A stretch of 64,000 nucleotides of DNA from Planctomycetota bacterium. GTDB lineage: Bacteria > Planctomycetota > PUPC01 > DSUN01. Below, piece by piece: positions 52,013-60,689 of the stretch (position 1 is the first letter of the stretch; each line of letters begins with the position of its first letter). The stretch lies in the NCBI GenBank assembly GCA_035384565.1, contig DAOOIT010000014.1, positions 1-64,000 of the forward strand. Reading direction: 5' to 3'. The position numbers and the translations under genes were made by a program. The notes under the pieces are model-generated. The model had not been told where the DNA came from. It was given only the letters and a program-made list of their open reading frames with translations, and searched no databases.

Positions 52013-52711
52013 ATGGCAACACCGTCTGGGACCAAGTTGTCCGATCTCCTCATCGCCATCGGGCTCTTCGCGCTCGTGGGCACGTTGCTCGTGCCCGCTT
52101 GCGACCGGGCGATGGGCAGGGCGCGGGAGGAGGCCCGGCGCATTCGGTGCAGAGGAAACCTCAACCAATTGGCGAAGGGAATGGCCACCTATCTCAACGA
52201 GTGCGGCGACAACCGTTTCTATCCCTGGCCGGCCGGCTACGCGGGCTGCGGCACCGCCGAGTCGCCTGACTTCGGCGGCGCCGAGTGGCTGGCCGCGCTC
52301 TACTGGACCCGCATCATCCCCGACCCGGGCGTCAACCTCTGCCCAAGTTCGCCCGACACGAACGAGGGGGGCATCCTGATGGGCAGCAACGGCTGCCCAG
52401 GCGGCAACCCGCTCGCGCCGGGCGCCGTCAGCTATGCGGCAATGGGCGACCGGAGCGTGGGCATCTACCTCGCCTCGAAGCAGGGCAAGGGCGCCGCCTA
52501 CGCGACCTCGAAGCTCCCGATCAAGGACGACTTCTCGCCCAACGAGCCAATGGCGTCCGATGACACGCAGCCTCCCATCAACCACGGCAGGAGAGGCAAC
52601 GGCTCGATGTCAGTCCTGTTCTTCGACAGCCACGTGGAGTGTTGGACCAACGCCAAGGTGGACCTCGAGCGCGGGGTCGGACAGGGCGAGTTGTGCATGC
52701 TCATGAACTGA
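52013..52711 (+). CDS. Degenerate prepilin-like DUF1559-type protein, copy 1
   Basis: 232 residues, GGAGGG eight bases before the ATG. The N-terminus TKLSDLLIAIGLFALVGTLL mimics a type IV prepilin helix but has Asp in place of the usual Glu5 and no GFTLIE-like cleavage site. A short helix with NLNQLAKGMATYLNE follows, then the globular part (FGGAEWLAALYWTR, LCPSSPDTNE) and a C-terminal VLFFDSHVE, matching the H-X9-DG-type motif of DUF1559 proteins except that DG is DS. Members are thought to be pseudopilin-like surface proteins in planctomycetes. Tandem paralogue follows 29 bases downstream. Confidence 0.82.
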   Translation: MATPSGTKLSDLLIAIGLFALVGTLLVPACDRAMGRAREEARRIRCRGNLNQLAKGMATYLNECGDNRFYPWPAGYAGCGTAESPDFGGAEWLAALYWTRIIPDPGVNLCPSSPDTNEGGILMGSNGCPGGNPLAPGAVSYAAMGDRSVGIYLASKQGKGAAYATSKLPIKDDFSPNEPMASDDTQPPINHGRRGNGSMSVLFFDSHVECWTNAKVDLERGVGQGELCMLMN

Positions 52712-52740
52712 CCAGTTCCGCAACACCTGGAGGGCATCCG

Positions 52741-53436
52741 ATGGCTACATCCTCTGGCATCAGGTTGTCCCACGTTCTCATCGTCGTGGGCGTCCTTGCG
52801 CTCCTCGCGGGCATGGTGCTTCCGGCGCTCCGGCGCTCGAGGGAGAGCGAGCGCCGCGGCCCCGGCCACCGCTGCCGAAACAACCTCAACCAACTCGCGA
52901 AAGGCATGGCGACGTATCTGAACGAGTTCGGCGACAACCGCTTCTATCCGTGGCCGGCCGGTCGGCCAGGGTGCGGCACTGTGGAGAGGCCCAGCTTCGG
53001 CGGCGCAGAGTGGCTGGCAACGCTCTACTGGACTCGGGTAATCCTTGACCCGGGCGTCTTCCTCTGCCCCGGCTCGCCCGACGACAACGAGATGGGCGTG
53101 AAGCTGGGCAGCAACGGGTGCCCGGGCGGCAAGCCGCTCGCCCCCGATGCCGTGAGCTACGCCGCGATGGGCGACGTGAGTGTGGGCATCTACCTGGCCA
53201 CCAAGCAGAGCAAGGGCGCTGCTTACGCGACCTCCAGGCTCGCCATCCGCGACGACTTTCCCCCCAACGAACCGATGGCCTGCGACGACACCGAGGGGCC
53301 GATTCACCACGGCGAGCGCAACAATGGCGGGATGGGCGTGCTCTTCTTCGACAGCCACGTCGAGTACTGGACCTACACGCGCGTTGACCTCGAGCGTGGC
53401 GTGGGCCGGGGCGACCTGTGCGCGCTGAGGAACTGA
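52741..53436 (+). CDS. Degenerate prepilin-like DUF1559-type protein, copy 2
   Basis: 231 residues, a tandem duplicate of the previous protein with most positions identical over the globular part (NNLNQLAKGMATYLNEFGDN, AVSYAAMGD, GIYLATKQSKGAAYATS). The prepilin-like helix has diverged further: IRLSHVLIVVGVLALLAG, with His at the Glu5 position. VLFFDSHVEYW is retained. A ribosome site is GGAGG ten bases upstream. Unchanged globular sequence with loss of the processing motif suggests both may be membrane-tethered rather than assembled into a pilus. Confidence 0.82.
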   Translation: MATSSGIRLSHVLIVVGVLALLAGMVLPALRRSRESERRGPGHRCRNNLNQLAKGMATYLNEFGDNRFYPWPAGRPGCGTVERPSFGGAEWLATLYWTRVILDPGVFLCPGSPDDNEMGVKLGSNGCPGGKPLAPDAVSYAAMGDVSVGIYLATKQSKGAAYATSRLAIRDDFPPNEPMACDDTEGPIHHGERNNGGMGVLFFDSHVEYWTYTRVDLERGVGRGDLCALRN

Positions 53437-53454
53437 AGGGGCTGCAATAGGAGG

Positions 53455-53527
53455 GATAGGACCGATAGGACAGATAGGACGCATGCCTTCGGGACGCCCT
53501 GAGGCCAGACGCGTCCTATCGGTCCTA
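53455..53527. repeat. 9-nt-period triplet plus 15-bp inverted repeat
   Basis: Three 9-base units with core GATAGGAC at 53455-53481; the segment TAGGACCGATAGGAC at 53457 is perfectly complementary to 53513-53527. Because the repeat is periodic, two alternative hairpins are possible. It follows the prepilin-like pair and precedes a promoter, so it may act as a terminator-like structure without a T-tract. Confidence 0.75.
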
Positions 53528-53552
53528 CGCGCCCCTCGAAGGCTGCGCGGCC

Positions 53553-53580
53553 TTTACACGCACCACTCAGCCGCTATAAT
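53553..53580 (+). promoter_or_regulatory. Sigma-70-type promoter for the polyol/sugar operon
   Basis: TTTACA, 16-base spacer, perfect TATAAT, with a predicted leader of about 27 bases before the dehydrogenase gene. Confidence 0.75.
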
Positions 53581-53613
53581 GGGCAGCACCCTCTGCCAGC
53601 GAAGGAGCTGCCC

Positions 53614-54648
53614 ATGCCGACAATGAAAGCCGCCGTGTGCAAGGCCAGAGAGACCATAGCAATCGAGGACGTGCCTCGGCCCACGCCGAAGCGCGGTGAG
53701 GTGCTGGTGGCGGTGAAGGCCACGGGCCTGTGCGGCTCGGACGTGGACGGCTACACGGGCCACCACCCGATGATCAAGTGGCCGATTATCCTGGGCCACG
53801 AGTGCTCGGGCGTCGTCGCCGAGGTTGGCCCCGGCGAGACCCGCTGGAAGCCGGGCGACCCGGTGGTCGTGGAGCCGTTCTTCACGTGCAAGACCTGTCC
53901 CGCCTGCCTCCGAGGCCAGTATAACCTGTGCGTTGACCTGAAGATCACGGGACACCAGGTGCCCGGGTCGCTGGCGGAGTTCGTGATCGCCGAGTCGTTT
54001 TTCCTCCACCCGAAGCCTGCGAACCTGTCGTTTGCCGAGGCGGCCATTGCCGAGCCTGTGTCGGGCTCGCTCCACGGGGTCGAGCGGGCGAACCCGCGGC
54101 TGGGCAGTTTCGTGACGATCCTGGGCTGTGGCACCATCGGCGTGCTGGCGATGCAGCACTGCCTCAACAAGGGCGCGGAGGTGCTCATCGCCGACCCCGC
54201 CGCCTTCAAGCGAAAGGTGGCGAAGGACCTGGGCGTCCACCACGCGCTCGACCCGCTGAAGGAAGATGTGAAGGCCCGGGTGAAGGAACTCACGGGCGGC
54301 ATCGGGGCCGATGTCGTCATCGAGGCCGTGGGGAAGCCCGAGACCCTCGCCGCCACGGTGGGCCTCGTGCGGCGCGGCGGCACGATCCTGCTCATCGGGT
54401 GGTCGGGGAACAAGACCGACGCCTTCGACCTCACGAGCGTGACCCTCGACGAACTGACCGTGCTGGGCACGCTCGGCTTCTGCTGGGACCACAAGGCCGC
54501 ACTTCGGCTCCTCAGCCAGGGCAAGGTGACCGTGAAGCCGATCATCAGCCATCGTCTGCCCCTGGACCGCGTCGAGGACGGGATCAGGATGCTTCAGAGC
54601 CATGCCGAGGGGGTCTGGAAGATCGCGATCACGGAAGAAGAGGTCTGA
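53614..54648 (+). CDS. Zinc-dependent alcohol/polyol dehydrogenase (MDR family)
   Basis: 344 residues, GAAGGAG upstream of the ATG. Catalytic zinc ligands in GLCGSD and GHECSG with Glu in the following loop; structural zinc Cys in CKTCPACLRGQYNLC; NAD(P)-binding GCGTIGVLAMQ near residue 170. This is the sorbitol/threonine dehydrogenase branch of medium-chain dehydrogenases, oxidising secondary alcohols of polyols or sugar acids. A sugar kinase starts six bases after its stop, so an oxidised ketose is probably phosphorylated next. The exact polyol is not determinable. Confidence 0.92.
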   Translation: MPTMKAAVCKARETIAIEDVPRPTPKRGEVLVAVKATGLCGSDVDGYTGHHPMIKWPIILGHECSGVVAEVGPGETRWKPGDPVVVEPFFTCKTCPACLRGQYNLCVDLKITGHQVPGSLAEFVIAESFFLHPKPANLSFAEAAIAEPVSGSLHGVERANPRLGSFVTILGCGTIGVLAMQHCLNKGAEVLIADPAAFKRKVAKDLGVHHALDPLKEDVKARVKELTGGIGADVVIEAVGKPETLAATVGLVRRGGTILLIGWSGNKTDAFDLTSVTLDELTVLGTLGFCWDHKAALRLLSQGKVTVKPIISHRLPLDRVEDGIRMLQSHAEGVWKIAITEEEV

Positions 54649-54654
54649 ACCGCC

Positions 54655-56196
54655 GTGGCACAGTTGCTCGCCGGCCTGGATATTGGCACGTCGGGGGTCA
54701 AGGTGGGGGTCGCCGATGCATCCGGTCACCTGCTGGGCCTTGGCCGCGCGGCTCACGCCAACGACAGCCCCCGCCCTGGCTGGGTGCAGTGCGACCCCGA
54801 GCGCTGGTGGCAGGGGGTGATCGCCTCGCTGCATCAGGCCTGTGCCGAGGCAAAGGCGTCGCCGGCCGACATTGCGGCGGTGGGCGTGAGCGTGCTCTTC
54901 CCCTGCGTGGCCCCTCTGGACGCCGATGGCCGCGCCCTGCACCCCGCCCTGCTCTACTGCGACCGGCGTAGTTGCGCCCAAGCCGAGGCAATCGCCGCAC
55001 TGGTGCCCAGGCAGGAATACGAGGCCACCATCGGGAACGTGCTAACCCCCGGCACCTGCGCCGCCACAAGCCTCCTCTGGCTGTGCGAGGAGGCGCCCGA
55101 CGCGTGGCACCGCGCCCACTCGCTCGGCTTCGCCAACACGGCCATCACGGCGCGCCTGACGGGAGAGTTCTGCACCGACCCTACCCAGGTGGCGCTCTCA
55201 GGGCTCGTGGACATTCGTGACCCCTGGCGCTGGAACGAGGCGCTGTGCGAGCGGCTCGCCATAGCGGCCGACCGCCTGCCGCGCGTGGCCGGAGCGGACG
55301 AAGTCATCGGCACCGTCACCCGGACCGCGGCGCGAGAGACGGGGCTCAACCCTGGCACGCCCGTCGTTTGCGGCTGCGGCGACGTGCCCGCCTCGGCCCT
55401 GGGCGCCGGCGCCGCCGAGCCAGGCACGGTCATCTATGTCGCCGGCTCAACCGACTGCGTGGCCGTGCCCACCTGCGCGCCGACGCCCGACCGACGCTGG
55501 GTGAACTCCGCCTACATCCCGCGCGGATTGTGGCTGCCGATCGGCACCACGACGTCGAGCGGGGTCTCCGTCGAGTGGTTCTGCCGGGAGCTTCTCGGCC
55601 AACCGGGAGCCGAAGGGCTCCGCTCGCTCACCGAGCTCGCACAGCAGGCTCCCCCTGGCGCTGGGGGCCTGCTCTATCTGCCGTACCTCCAGGGCGAACG
55701 CACGCCCATCTGGGACCCCAAGGCTCGCGGCTCGTTCTTCGGCCTCTCAACTGCCACGACGCGCGCCGACCTCGCCCGCTCGGTGCTCGAGGGCACGGCG
55801 TTCGCTCTGCGCCAGGTCGTCGCATGCCTCGAAACCGTGCTCGGCTCCCCCCTCGCCGAGATTCGCTCCGTTGGCGGCGGCACCCGCAACCCGCTATGGA
55901 ACCAGATCAAGGCCGACGTGCTCGGCAAGCGCCTGGCAGTCCTCGAGTTCCAGGAGACGAGTGCGCTGGGCGCGGCGCTCCTCGCCGCCGTGGGCGCCGG
56001 CTTGTGCGAATCCTTCGCGGCGGCGGCCCGCGCCGCCCGCGCCGCGAACCGCGTCCGCCTGATCGAGCCCCACGCCTCCCGAACGGCCTCCTACGACTAT
56101 CTCTTCCGCCTCTTCGCGGGCCTCTATCCGGCCACCCGCCCGCTTGCCCGCCGCCTGAGTTCCTGGGGCGCGCCTCGAGACTCCAACCCGCCTTGA
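54655..56196 (+). CDS. FGGY-family carbohydrate kinase (xylulokinase-like)
   Basis: 513 residues from a GTG start six bases after the dehydrogenase stop. Actin-like kinase motifs: LLAGLDIGTSGVKVGVADAS phosphate-1 loop, GWVQCDPERWW, VGVSVLFPCVAPLD, the FGGY-type signature YLPYLQGERTPIWD near 340 and GTRNPLWNQIKADVLGK near 410, typical of xylulokinases. It phosphorylates a ketose, plausibly the product of the preceding dehydrogenase (for example D-xylulose), in the cytoplasm. L-ribulose or other ketoses are possible. Confidence 0.9.
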   Translation: MAQLLAGLDIGTSGVKVGVADASGHLLGLGRAAHANDSPRPGWVQCDPERWWQGVIASLHQACAEAKASPADIAAVGVSVLFPCVAPLDADGRALHPALLYCDRRSCAQAEAIAALVPRQEYEATIGNVLTPGTCAATSLLWLCEEAPDAWHRAHSLGFANTAITARLTGEFCTDPTQVALSGLVDIRDPWRWNEALCERLAIAADRLPRVAGADEVIGTVTRTAARETGLNPGTPVVCGCGDVPASALGAGAAEPGTVIYVAGSTDCVAVPTCAPTPDRRWVNSAYIPRGLWLPIGTTTSSGVSVEWFCRELLGQPGAEGLRSLTELAQQAPPGAGGLLYLPYLQGERTPIWDPKARGSFFGLSTATTRADLARSVLEGTAFALRQVVACLETVLGSPLAEIRSVGGGTRNPLWNQIKADVLGKRLAVLEFQETSALGAALLAAVGAGLCESFAAAARAARAANRVRLIEPHASRTASYDYLFRLFAGLYPATRPLARRLSSWGAPRDSNPP

Positions 56197-56270
56197 CACC
56201 GCCGCCGGGTCCCACTACGATATCCACACCTCTCGGGCTGGCCTTCACTCGAACGCGAAAGGAGCCACAG

Positions 56271-57026
56271 ATGGCGCCGGAGCAGAAGAACCTGGGTTAC
56301 AGCGACACCCCCTTTATCCCGGGCACCAACTACCGGGTTCACGACGGCAACCGCCCTCAACCCCGCATCATCAGTCCCGGCACCGCCAGCACACAAGAGC
56401 GCCCGGGCCTGGCGCCCTCCGACGCCGTCCTGCTCTTCGACGGCACCACGCTCGACAAGTGGGCTTCGATGGACGGCTCGCCCGCGAGGTGGAAGCTCGA
56501 GAGCGGCTACATGGAGGTCGTGCCCAAGACGGGCAACATTCGCACGAAGGCCGAGTTCGGCGATTGTCAGCTCCACCTCGAGTGGGCGGCGCCCACCGTG
56601 GTAAAGGGCGAGAGCCAGGGCCGCGGCAACAGCGGCGTCTTCCTGATGGGCCTCTATGAGATTCAGGTGCTGGACTGCTACGACAACCCCACCTACCCCG
56701 ACGGCACGACGGCGGCAATCTACGGCCAGTATCCGCCGCTCGTCAACGCCTGCCGAAGGCCCGGCGAGTGGCAGACCTATGACATCGTGTGGGTCGCGCC
56801 GCGCTTCGATGGCGACAGGCTGCTCGGCCCGGCGCGCGTCACTGTGTTCCACAACGGCATCGTCGTACACCACGCCACTGAGCTTCAAGGCCCGACACGT
56901 CATCGCCAGACGGCGTCGTACACACCTCATCCCCCGGTCGGGCCTCTGGTGCTTCAGGACCACGGCGACCTAGTGCGCTATCGCAACATCTGGTATCGCG
57001 GGTTGAAGGGCTACGACCAAGCCTGA
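56271..57026 (+). CDS. DUF1080 (3-keto-disaccharide hydrolase-like) protein
   Basis: 251 residues starting at MAPEQKNLGYSDTPFIPGTN, with AAAGGAG upstream; the long frame before it is a shadow of the kinase gene. DUF1080 features: LLFDGTTLDKWASMDG, WKLESGYMEVVPKTG, the RGNSGVFLMGLYEIQVLD strand pair and GEWQTYDIVW. It is a concanavalin-like jelly roll that cleaves 3-keto-glycosides in characterised relatives. Unusually for planctomycetes, no signal peptide is evident, which suggests a cytoplasmic role. Third gene of the dehydrogenase-kinase operon; it fits a pathway for oxidised sugars. Confidence 0.88.
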   Translation: MAPEQKNLGYSDTPFIPGTNYRVHDGNRPQPRIISPGTASTQERPGLAPSDAVLLFDGTTLDKWASMDGSPARWKLESGYMEVVPKTGNIRTKAEFGDCQLHLEWAAPTVVKGESQGRGNSGVFLMGLYEIQVLDCYDNPTYPDGTTAAIYGQYPPLVNACRRPGEWQTYDIVWVAPRFDGDRLLGPARVTVFHNGIVVHHATELQGPTRHRQTASYTPHPPVGPLVLQDHGDLVRYRNIWYRGLKGYDQA

Positions 57027-57108
57027 GTCGCCCCCGACCCGGGCGAGGCCCCTGTCGTAGAATGCGATTTCCGCCTCGCTCGTTATTTCACAAGAGCATC
57101 ATCCCGAT

Positions 57109-57143
57109 CGCCACAAGTATCATTCGATACTACGCTTGTGGCG
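57109..57143. repeat. Hairpin between DUF1080 and the convergent oxidoreductase
   Basis: CGCCACAAG pairs with CTTGTGGCG, with a nested TATC/GATA pairing in the loop. It is positioned where transcription from both sides should end, but a T-tract is lacking. Confidence 0.65.
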
Positions 57144-57262
57144 AAACAGCATGACCGCGGACCGCCCGAAGGTCTCCCTGGTCGCGCGGACCGTCCGGAG
57201 CCCCGTACAGAGCATCCTGACGCGTTTTCTGCTCGAGACACAACCGACCACTAGCACTAGGT

Positions 57263-58246
57263 TTATGGATTCAGTCGCCAAGCGGCTGCACTCCGCTTCG
57301 CCCGGATCGCCATTCGAGTCGGATGCAGTTCCTCCTCCAGCGGCAACGGCATTCGACCCAGGTTAAGCAACGACTCGACGTAGAAGTCGAAGTAGTCCTT
57401 GCCAGGGGCGTCGGTGTTGATGGGGCCGCGGTCCTCGTCGCCGACCACGAGCCGTGTGTGCGCGCCGCCATCGGTGGCCTCGACGAAGCCCTTGGTGCCG
57501 AAAACCCGCAGGTGCTCATTCCCCCACCGCCCGAAGCCCTTGGGGTTCAGGTAGTTGGCGATCACGCTCGCGACGCCGCCGTTCGCGAGAGTCATCATGA
57601 GGGCCGCAGCTATTCGCAGGCCGCCGCCGGCCACCGGATTGCCAAGCGTGGTCTCGACTCCTTGAATCTCGGCGATCCGTTGCCCCGCCACGTGCTCGAC
57701 GAAGCGCAGGGCGTGGATGCTCGCCTGCCCGATGATCCCGCCATCCACATCCTCGTCCTGCGGCCGGCCGTCGTGGTACGGATAGGACTTCTGGGCGAAG
57801 ACCTGGACGACGGTGCCGATGGTCCCCGCGGCCACAAGTTGGCGCATGGCCAGATACGGCTGCTCAAAAGCCGTGCCGGCCATCTCGTGGAACCGTTGGC
57901 CCGTGGCCGATACGGCAGCGATGAGGGCGTCGAGGTCCTCCTCGGCCATCGCGCAGGGCTTCTCGGCGTAGACGTGCTTGCCCGCCTCCATGCAGCGGAG
58001 GGCATCCGCGGCCTGGTCGCGCCGCCGCGGCGAACAGAGCGAGATGAGTTCGACCTCCTCGTCCTCGATCAACTGGTCCAGGGACACATAGTGGCGGATC
58101 GCGAGGTCTTCTTTCTCTCCGAACGTGAGGACCTCGGGCGGAAATGCCGCCGTGGCGACGAGTCGCGCCCAGGGGTGGTTCGCCAACAGGCGGTGAATCT
58201 GGTGTCCGTTGGCGCCGTAGATGCCGACCCCGAGCTTCTCAGCCAT
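57263..58246 (-). CDS. Gfo/Idh/MocA-family oxidoreductase (cytoplasmic)
   Basis: 327 residues. Rossmann motif GVGIYGANGHQIHRLL at the N-terminus, then LISLCSPRRRDQAADALRCM and the family signature HVYAEKPCAMAEEDLDAL with the Lys of EKP; the catalytic-region His lies in IGQASIHALRFVEHVAG. No signal peptide. These NAD(P)-dependent enzymes oxidise sugars, inositols or sugar acids, including steps that form 3-keto sugars. Proximity to the DUF1080 gene, whose family hydrolyses 3-keto-glycosides, makes a pathway link plausible, though this gene is transcribed convergently. Confidence 0.9.
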   Translation of the reverse strand: MAEKLGVGIYGANGHQIHRLLANHPWARLVATAAFPPEVLTFGEKEDLAIRHYVSLDQLIEDEEVELISLCSPRRRDQAADALRCMEAGKHVYAEKPCAMAEEDLDALIAAVSATGQRFHEMAGTAFEQPYLAMRQLVAAGTIGTVVQVFAQKSYPYHDGRPQDEDVDGGIIGQASIHALRFVEHVAGQRIAEIQGVETTLGNPVAGGGLRIAAALMMTLANGGVASVIANYLNPKGFGRWGNEHLRVFGTKGFVEATDGGAHTRLVVGDEDRGPINTDAPGKDYFDFYVESLLNLGRMPLPLEEELHPTRMAIRAKRSAAAWRLNP

Positions 58247-58292
58247 CCCCGTGTCTCCGTGCTTGCCTGCTGGAAAAACGCGCCCGAGCGAT

Positions 58293-58298
58293 TATACT
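58293..58298 (+). promoter_or_regulatory. Candidate -10 box for the esterase-like gene
   Basis: TATACT 44 bases before the ATG; the best -35 at 16 bases distance is only TGGAAA. Weak candidate. Confidence 0.35.
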
Positions 58299-58341
58299 GG
58301 CTGTCGTTGCCTTTCGCCATACGGAGCCGAGGAGAAGGCCC

Positions 58342-60645
58342 ATGAAAGCGTTCGGTCGTCTGCCCGTGGCCGCTGCGATCGCGTTCGCCTCGATTCACGC
58401 CGCGCTCGGGGCCGCATGCACCGCAACGTTCCAGCCTGACATCAAGGCTGGCCTGTTGACAGTGGACATTTCGAGCGTACCCCGCGACGCGACCATCTTC
58501 CGCGCCGAGCTGGTGCTGAGGCTGGTCACCGGCTTCACACAACGCTCGCTGGCGCAAACCAATGTTCACATCGAAGGCGAGACGATTCGCGGGGCAGAAG
58601 CGCCCCGCCTACAGTTCGTCGCGCCCCGCTTCGCGGGGCTCGACGCGCTGGAAGCCGTCCAGGCCGCGCACAAGGCGGGCAAGCCGCTGACGCTCAAGAT
58701 CGTCTCCACCGCGGCCGGCGTCTCGCACCTCGAAGTCTCCTACGTCGGTGGCAGGCCCAGGACTGAGGCGATCCCCGCCGCGACAGGCGTGCAGGCGGTC
58801 CACCGCAAGGGCCAGACGCTCATCACCTTCAGCGAGCCAAGGGTGGAGCCCATCCCCGAGTTCAAGACCGGCGCCGACGTGAAGGCGTTCACTGGCGACT
58901 TCGCCAAGAAGCACCCCGGCCTTGCGCTCCGCATCTGGCGGAGCGCCGAGAAGATCACGCCCGAGACCATTGCCAAGGCCAGACTGGTCGGCGAGTGCGG
59001 CTTCTTCTCGTGCTGGAACGCGACCTATCACCAGGATGAGACGGGGCGGAAGCCGCCAGTGCTCTACCGTGTGTCCGACCTCGGCGAGCCGCTGGCCTGG
59101 GGCACCGGCGTCTACGCGCATAACCCTGCCGAGGCGGGCAAAGCCTTCTACGCAGTGACAGTGGCCGTCAACGGCGAGGAGGACTTCTCGCAGCTTGCGG
59201 CCGCCGCCGAGCCGGTCGAGGAGGTCGTCGGCCAGGGCGAGCCAGTCCTCCAATGGATCGAAGAGCCCGACCCCAAGGACGGCTGGCAGTACCGCCGCGG
59301 CAAGATGGCCCGCCTCATCTACACCCGTTGGGAGGCCTGGCCGCACTCCTCGGTGCCGAACAACCCGATTGACTACCTGGTCGTCCTGCCCCTCCAGCCC
59401 AAGCCCGAGAGGCCTGGCGGCGAAGCCGAATATAACTCGTTCCGCGTTGACCCCGCGCCGGTCGGCCTCCACCTCCACTGCTGGGGCGGGAGCCTCAACG
59501 GCGGCTACGGCTGGTGGTACAACGCCCACAGAGGCGCAGTGCTCATCGCCTCCAACCAGATTCCCTACGACTGGTGGACCGGCTACCACGAATCGCGGGG
59601 GACCGCCAAGAGCTTCGGTGACGGCCACGTGCAGCCCTTCACGATGAACCGCATGTTCGCCTTCCTCGACTGGGCGGCCAAGCAACACGCCGAGGCGCCC
59701 GAGAAGGTGCGGGCTCTATGGCCGAGGCTCGACCTCACGCGCGTCTTCACCGCCGGCAACTCGATGGGCGCCTCGGGCGCGCCCATGTACGCCATCCGCC
59801 ACGGCGACCGCATCGCCTGGGCCATCGGATGGGTGGGCATCCACGTGCCCGAGCTCAGCCCGGGCTTCAAGGGCTCTTATGAGAACAGCTATGGGAGGCG
59901 CGACCCCGCCATCACCATGCCCGACGGCAAGACCTCGCCGTGGGACTACTTCAGCGACGTGTGGTGGATGAAGCAGAATCCGAAGGCCGAAACCGGGCTG
60001 ATCATCGCCTCGAACGGCAAGAACGACGGCGGCATCGGCTGGCCGCAAGCCGTCCAGTTCGCCCGCACCCTCCAGGAGACGCGGCGGCCACACATCTACA
60101 ACTGGGGCCTCGGCGGACACGGCACCCGCACGATCATCGGCTCCAACTTCGACCAGGATGTCCGCACCGACCAGAGCCTCCCCGCCTTCACCAACTGCTC
60201 GCTCGACGACAACATCGGCACCGCCACGCCGAAACCCAAGGAACAGCTCGAGGCCGAGCAGAAGCAGCAGCAGGACGAGGTGGCCGCCAAGAAGCGTCGC
60301 GAGGTCATCGTTGACCCTTACGACGGCGACCCGCAGGGCGCCTACAACGCCTGGCTCCGCTGGCGGACGGACGACATCGTGGACACCGTCGACGCCTGGG
60401 AACTCACCGTCATCCTACTCGACAAAGCGCCCAAGGACGCCTGCACCGTTGACCTCACCCCCCGCCGCCTCCAGAAGTTCCGCACCCCCAGCAGCGCCAG
60501 GTTCGCCTACACCGTCACCGAAGTCAAGAGCGGCAAGGAGCTCGCCTCAGGCGCCGCCACTGCCGACGAGCACGACCTCCTCACCCTCAAACAAATCCCC
60601 CTTGCCAAAGGCGAGAACCGCGTCAAGGTCCTCCTTTCGCGCTAA
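58342..60645 (+). CDS. Secreted esterase-like alpha/beta hydrolase
   Basis: 767 residues. Signal peptide MKAFGRLPVAAAIAFASIHA with GAGAAGG upstream. Residues about 20-330 are a beta-rich accessory region. The following part has an alpha/beta-hydrolase appearance: oxyanion-like HLHCWGGSLNGGYGWW, nucleophile elbow AGNSMGASGA (Ser near 474), and a His-containing GLGGHGTRT near 595. A polar Gln/Lys-rich stretch (EAEQKQQQDE) precedes a C-terminal beta domain. I do not recognise a named family. Extracellular de-esterification of polysaccharide is a reasonable guess from signal peptide and context only. Confidence 0.7.
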   Translation: MKAFGRLPVAAAIAFASIHAALGAACTATFQPDIKAGLLTVDISSVPRDATIFRAELVLRLVTGFTQRSLAQTNVHIEGETIRGAEAPRLQFVAPRFAGLDALEAVQAAHKAGKPLTLKIVSTAAGVSHLEVSYVGGRPRTEAIPAATGVQAVHRKGQTLITFSEPRVEPIPEFKTGADVKAFTGDFAKKHPGLALRIWRSAEKITPETIAKARLVGECGFFSCWNATYHQDETGRKPPVLYRVSDLGEPLAWGTGVYAHNPAEAGKAFYAVTVAVNGEEDFSQLAAAAEPVEEVVGQGEPVLQWIEEPDPKDGWQYRRGKMARLIYTRWEAWPHSSVPNNPIDYLVVLPLQPKPERPGGEAEYNSFRVDPAPVGLHLHCWGGSLNGGYGWWYNAHRGAVLIASNQIPYDWWTGYHESRGTAKSFGDGHVQPFTMNRMFAFLDWAAKQHAEAPEKVRALWPRLDLTRVFTAGNSMGASGAPMYAIRHGDRIAWAIGWVGIHVPELSPGFKGSYENSYGRRDPAITMPDGKTSPWDYFSDVWWMKQNPKAETGLIIASNGKNDGGIGWPQAVQFARTLQETRRPHIYNWGLGGHGTRTIIGSNFDQDVRTDQSLPAFTNCSLDDNIGTATPKPKEQLEAEQKQQQDEVAAKKRREVIVDPYDGDPQGAYNAWLRWRTDDIVDTVDAWELTVILLDKAPKDACTVDLTPRRLQKFRTPSSARFAYTVTEVKSGKELASGAATADEHDLLTLKQIPLAKGENRVKVLLSR

Positions 60646-60689
60646 GGACTCGCCACTACGGAGACTCGGCAAGCACCGAGACGAGACAG

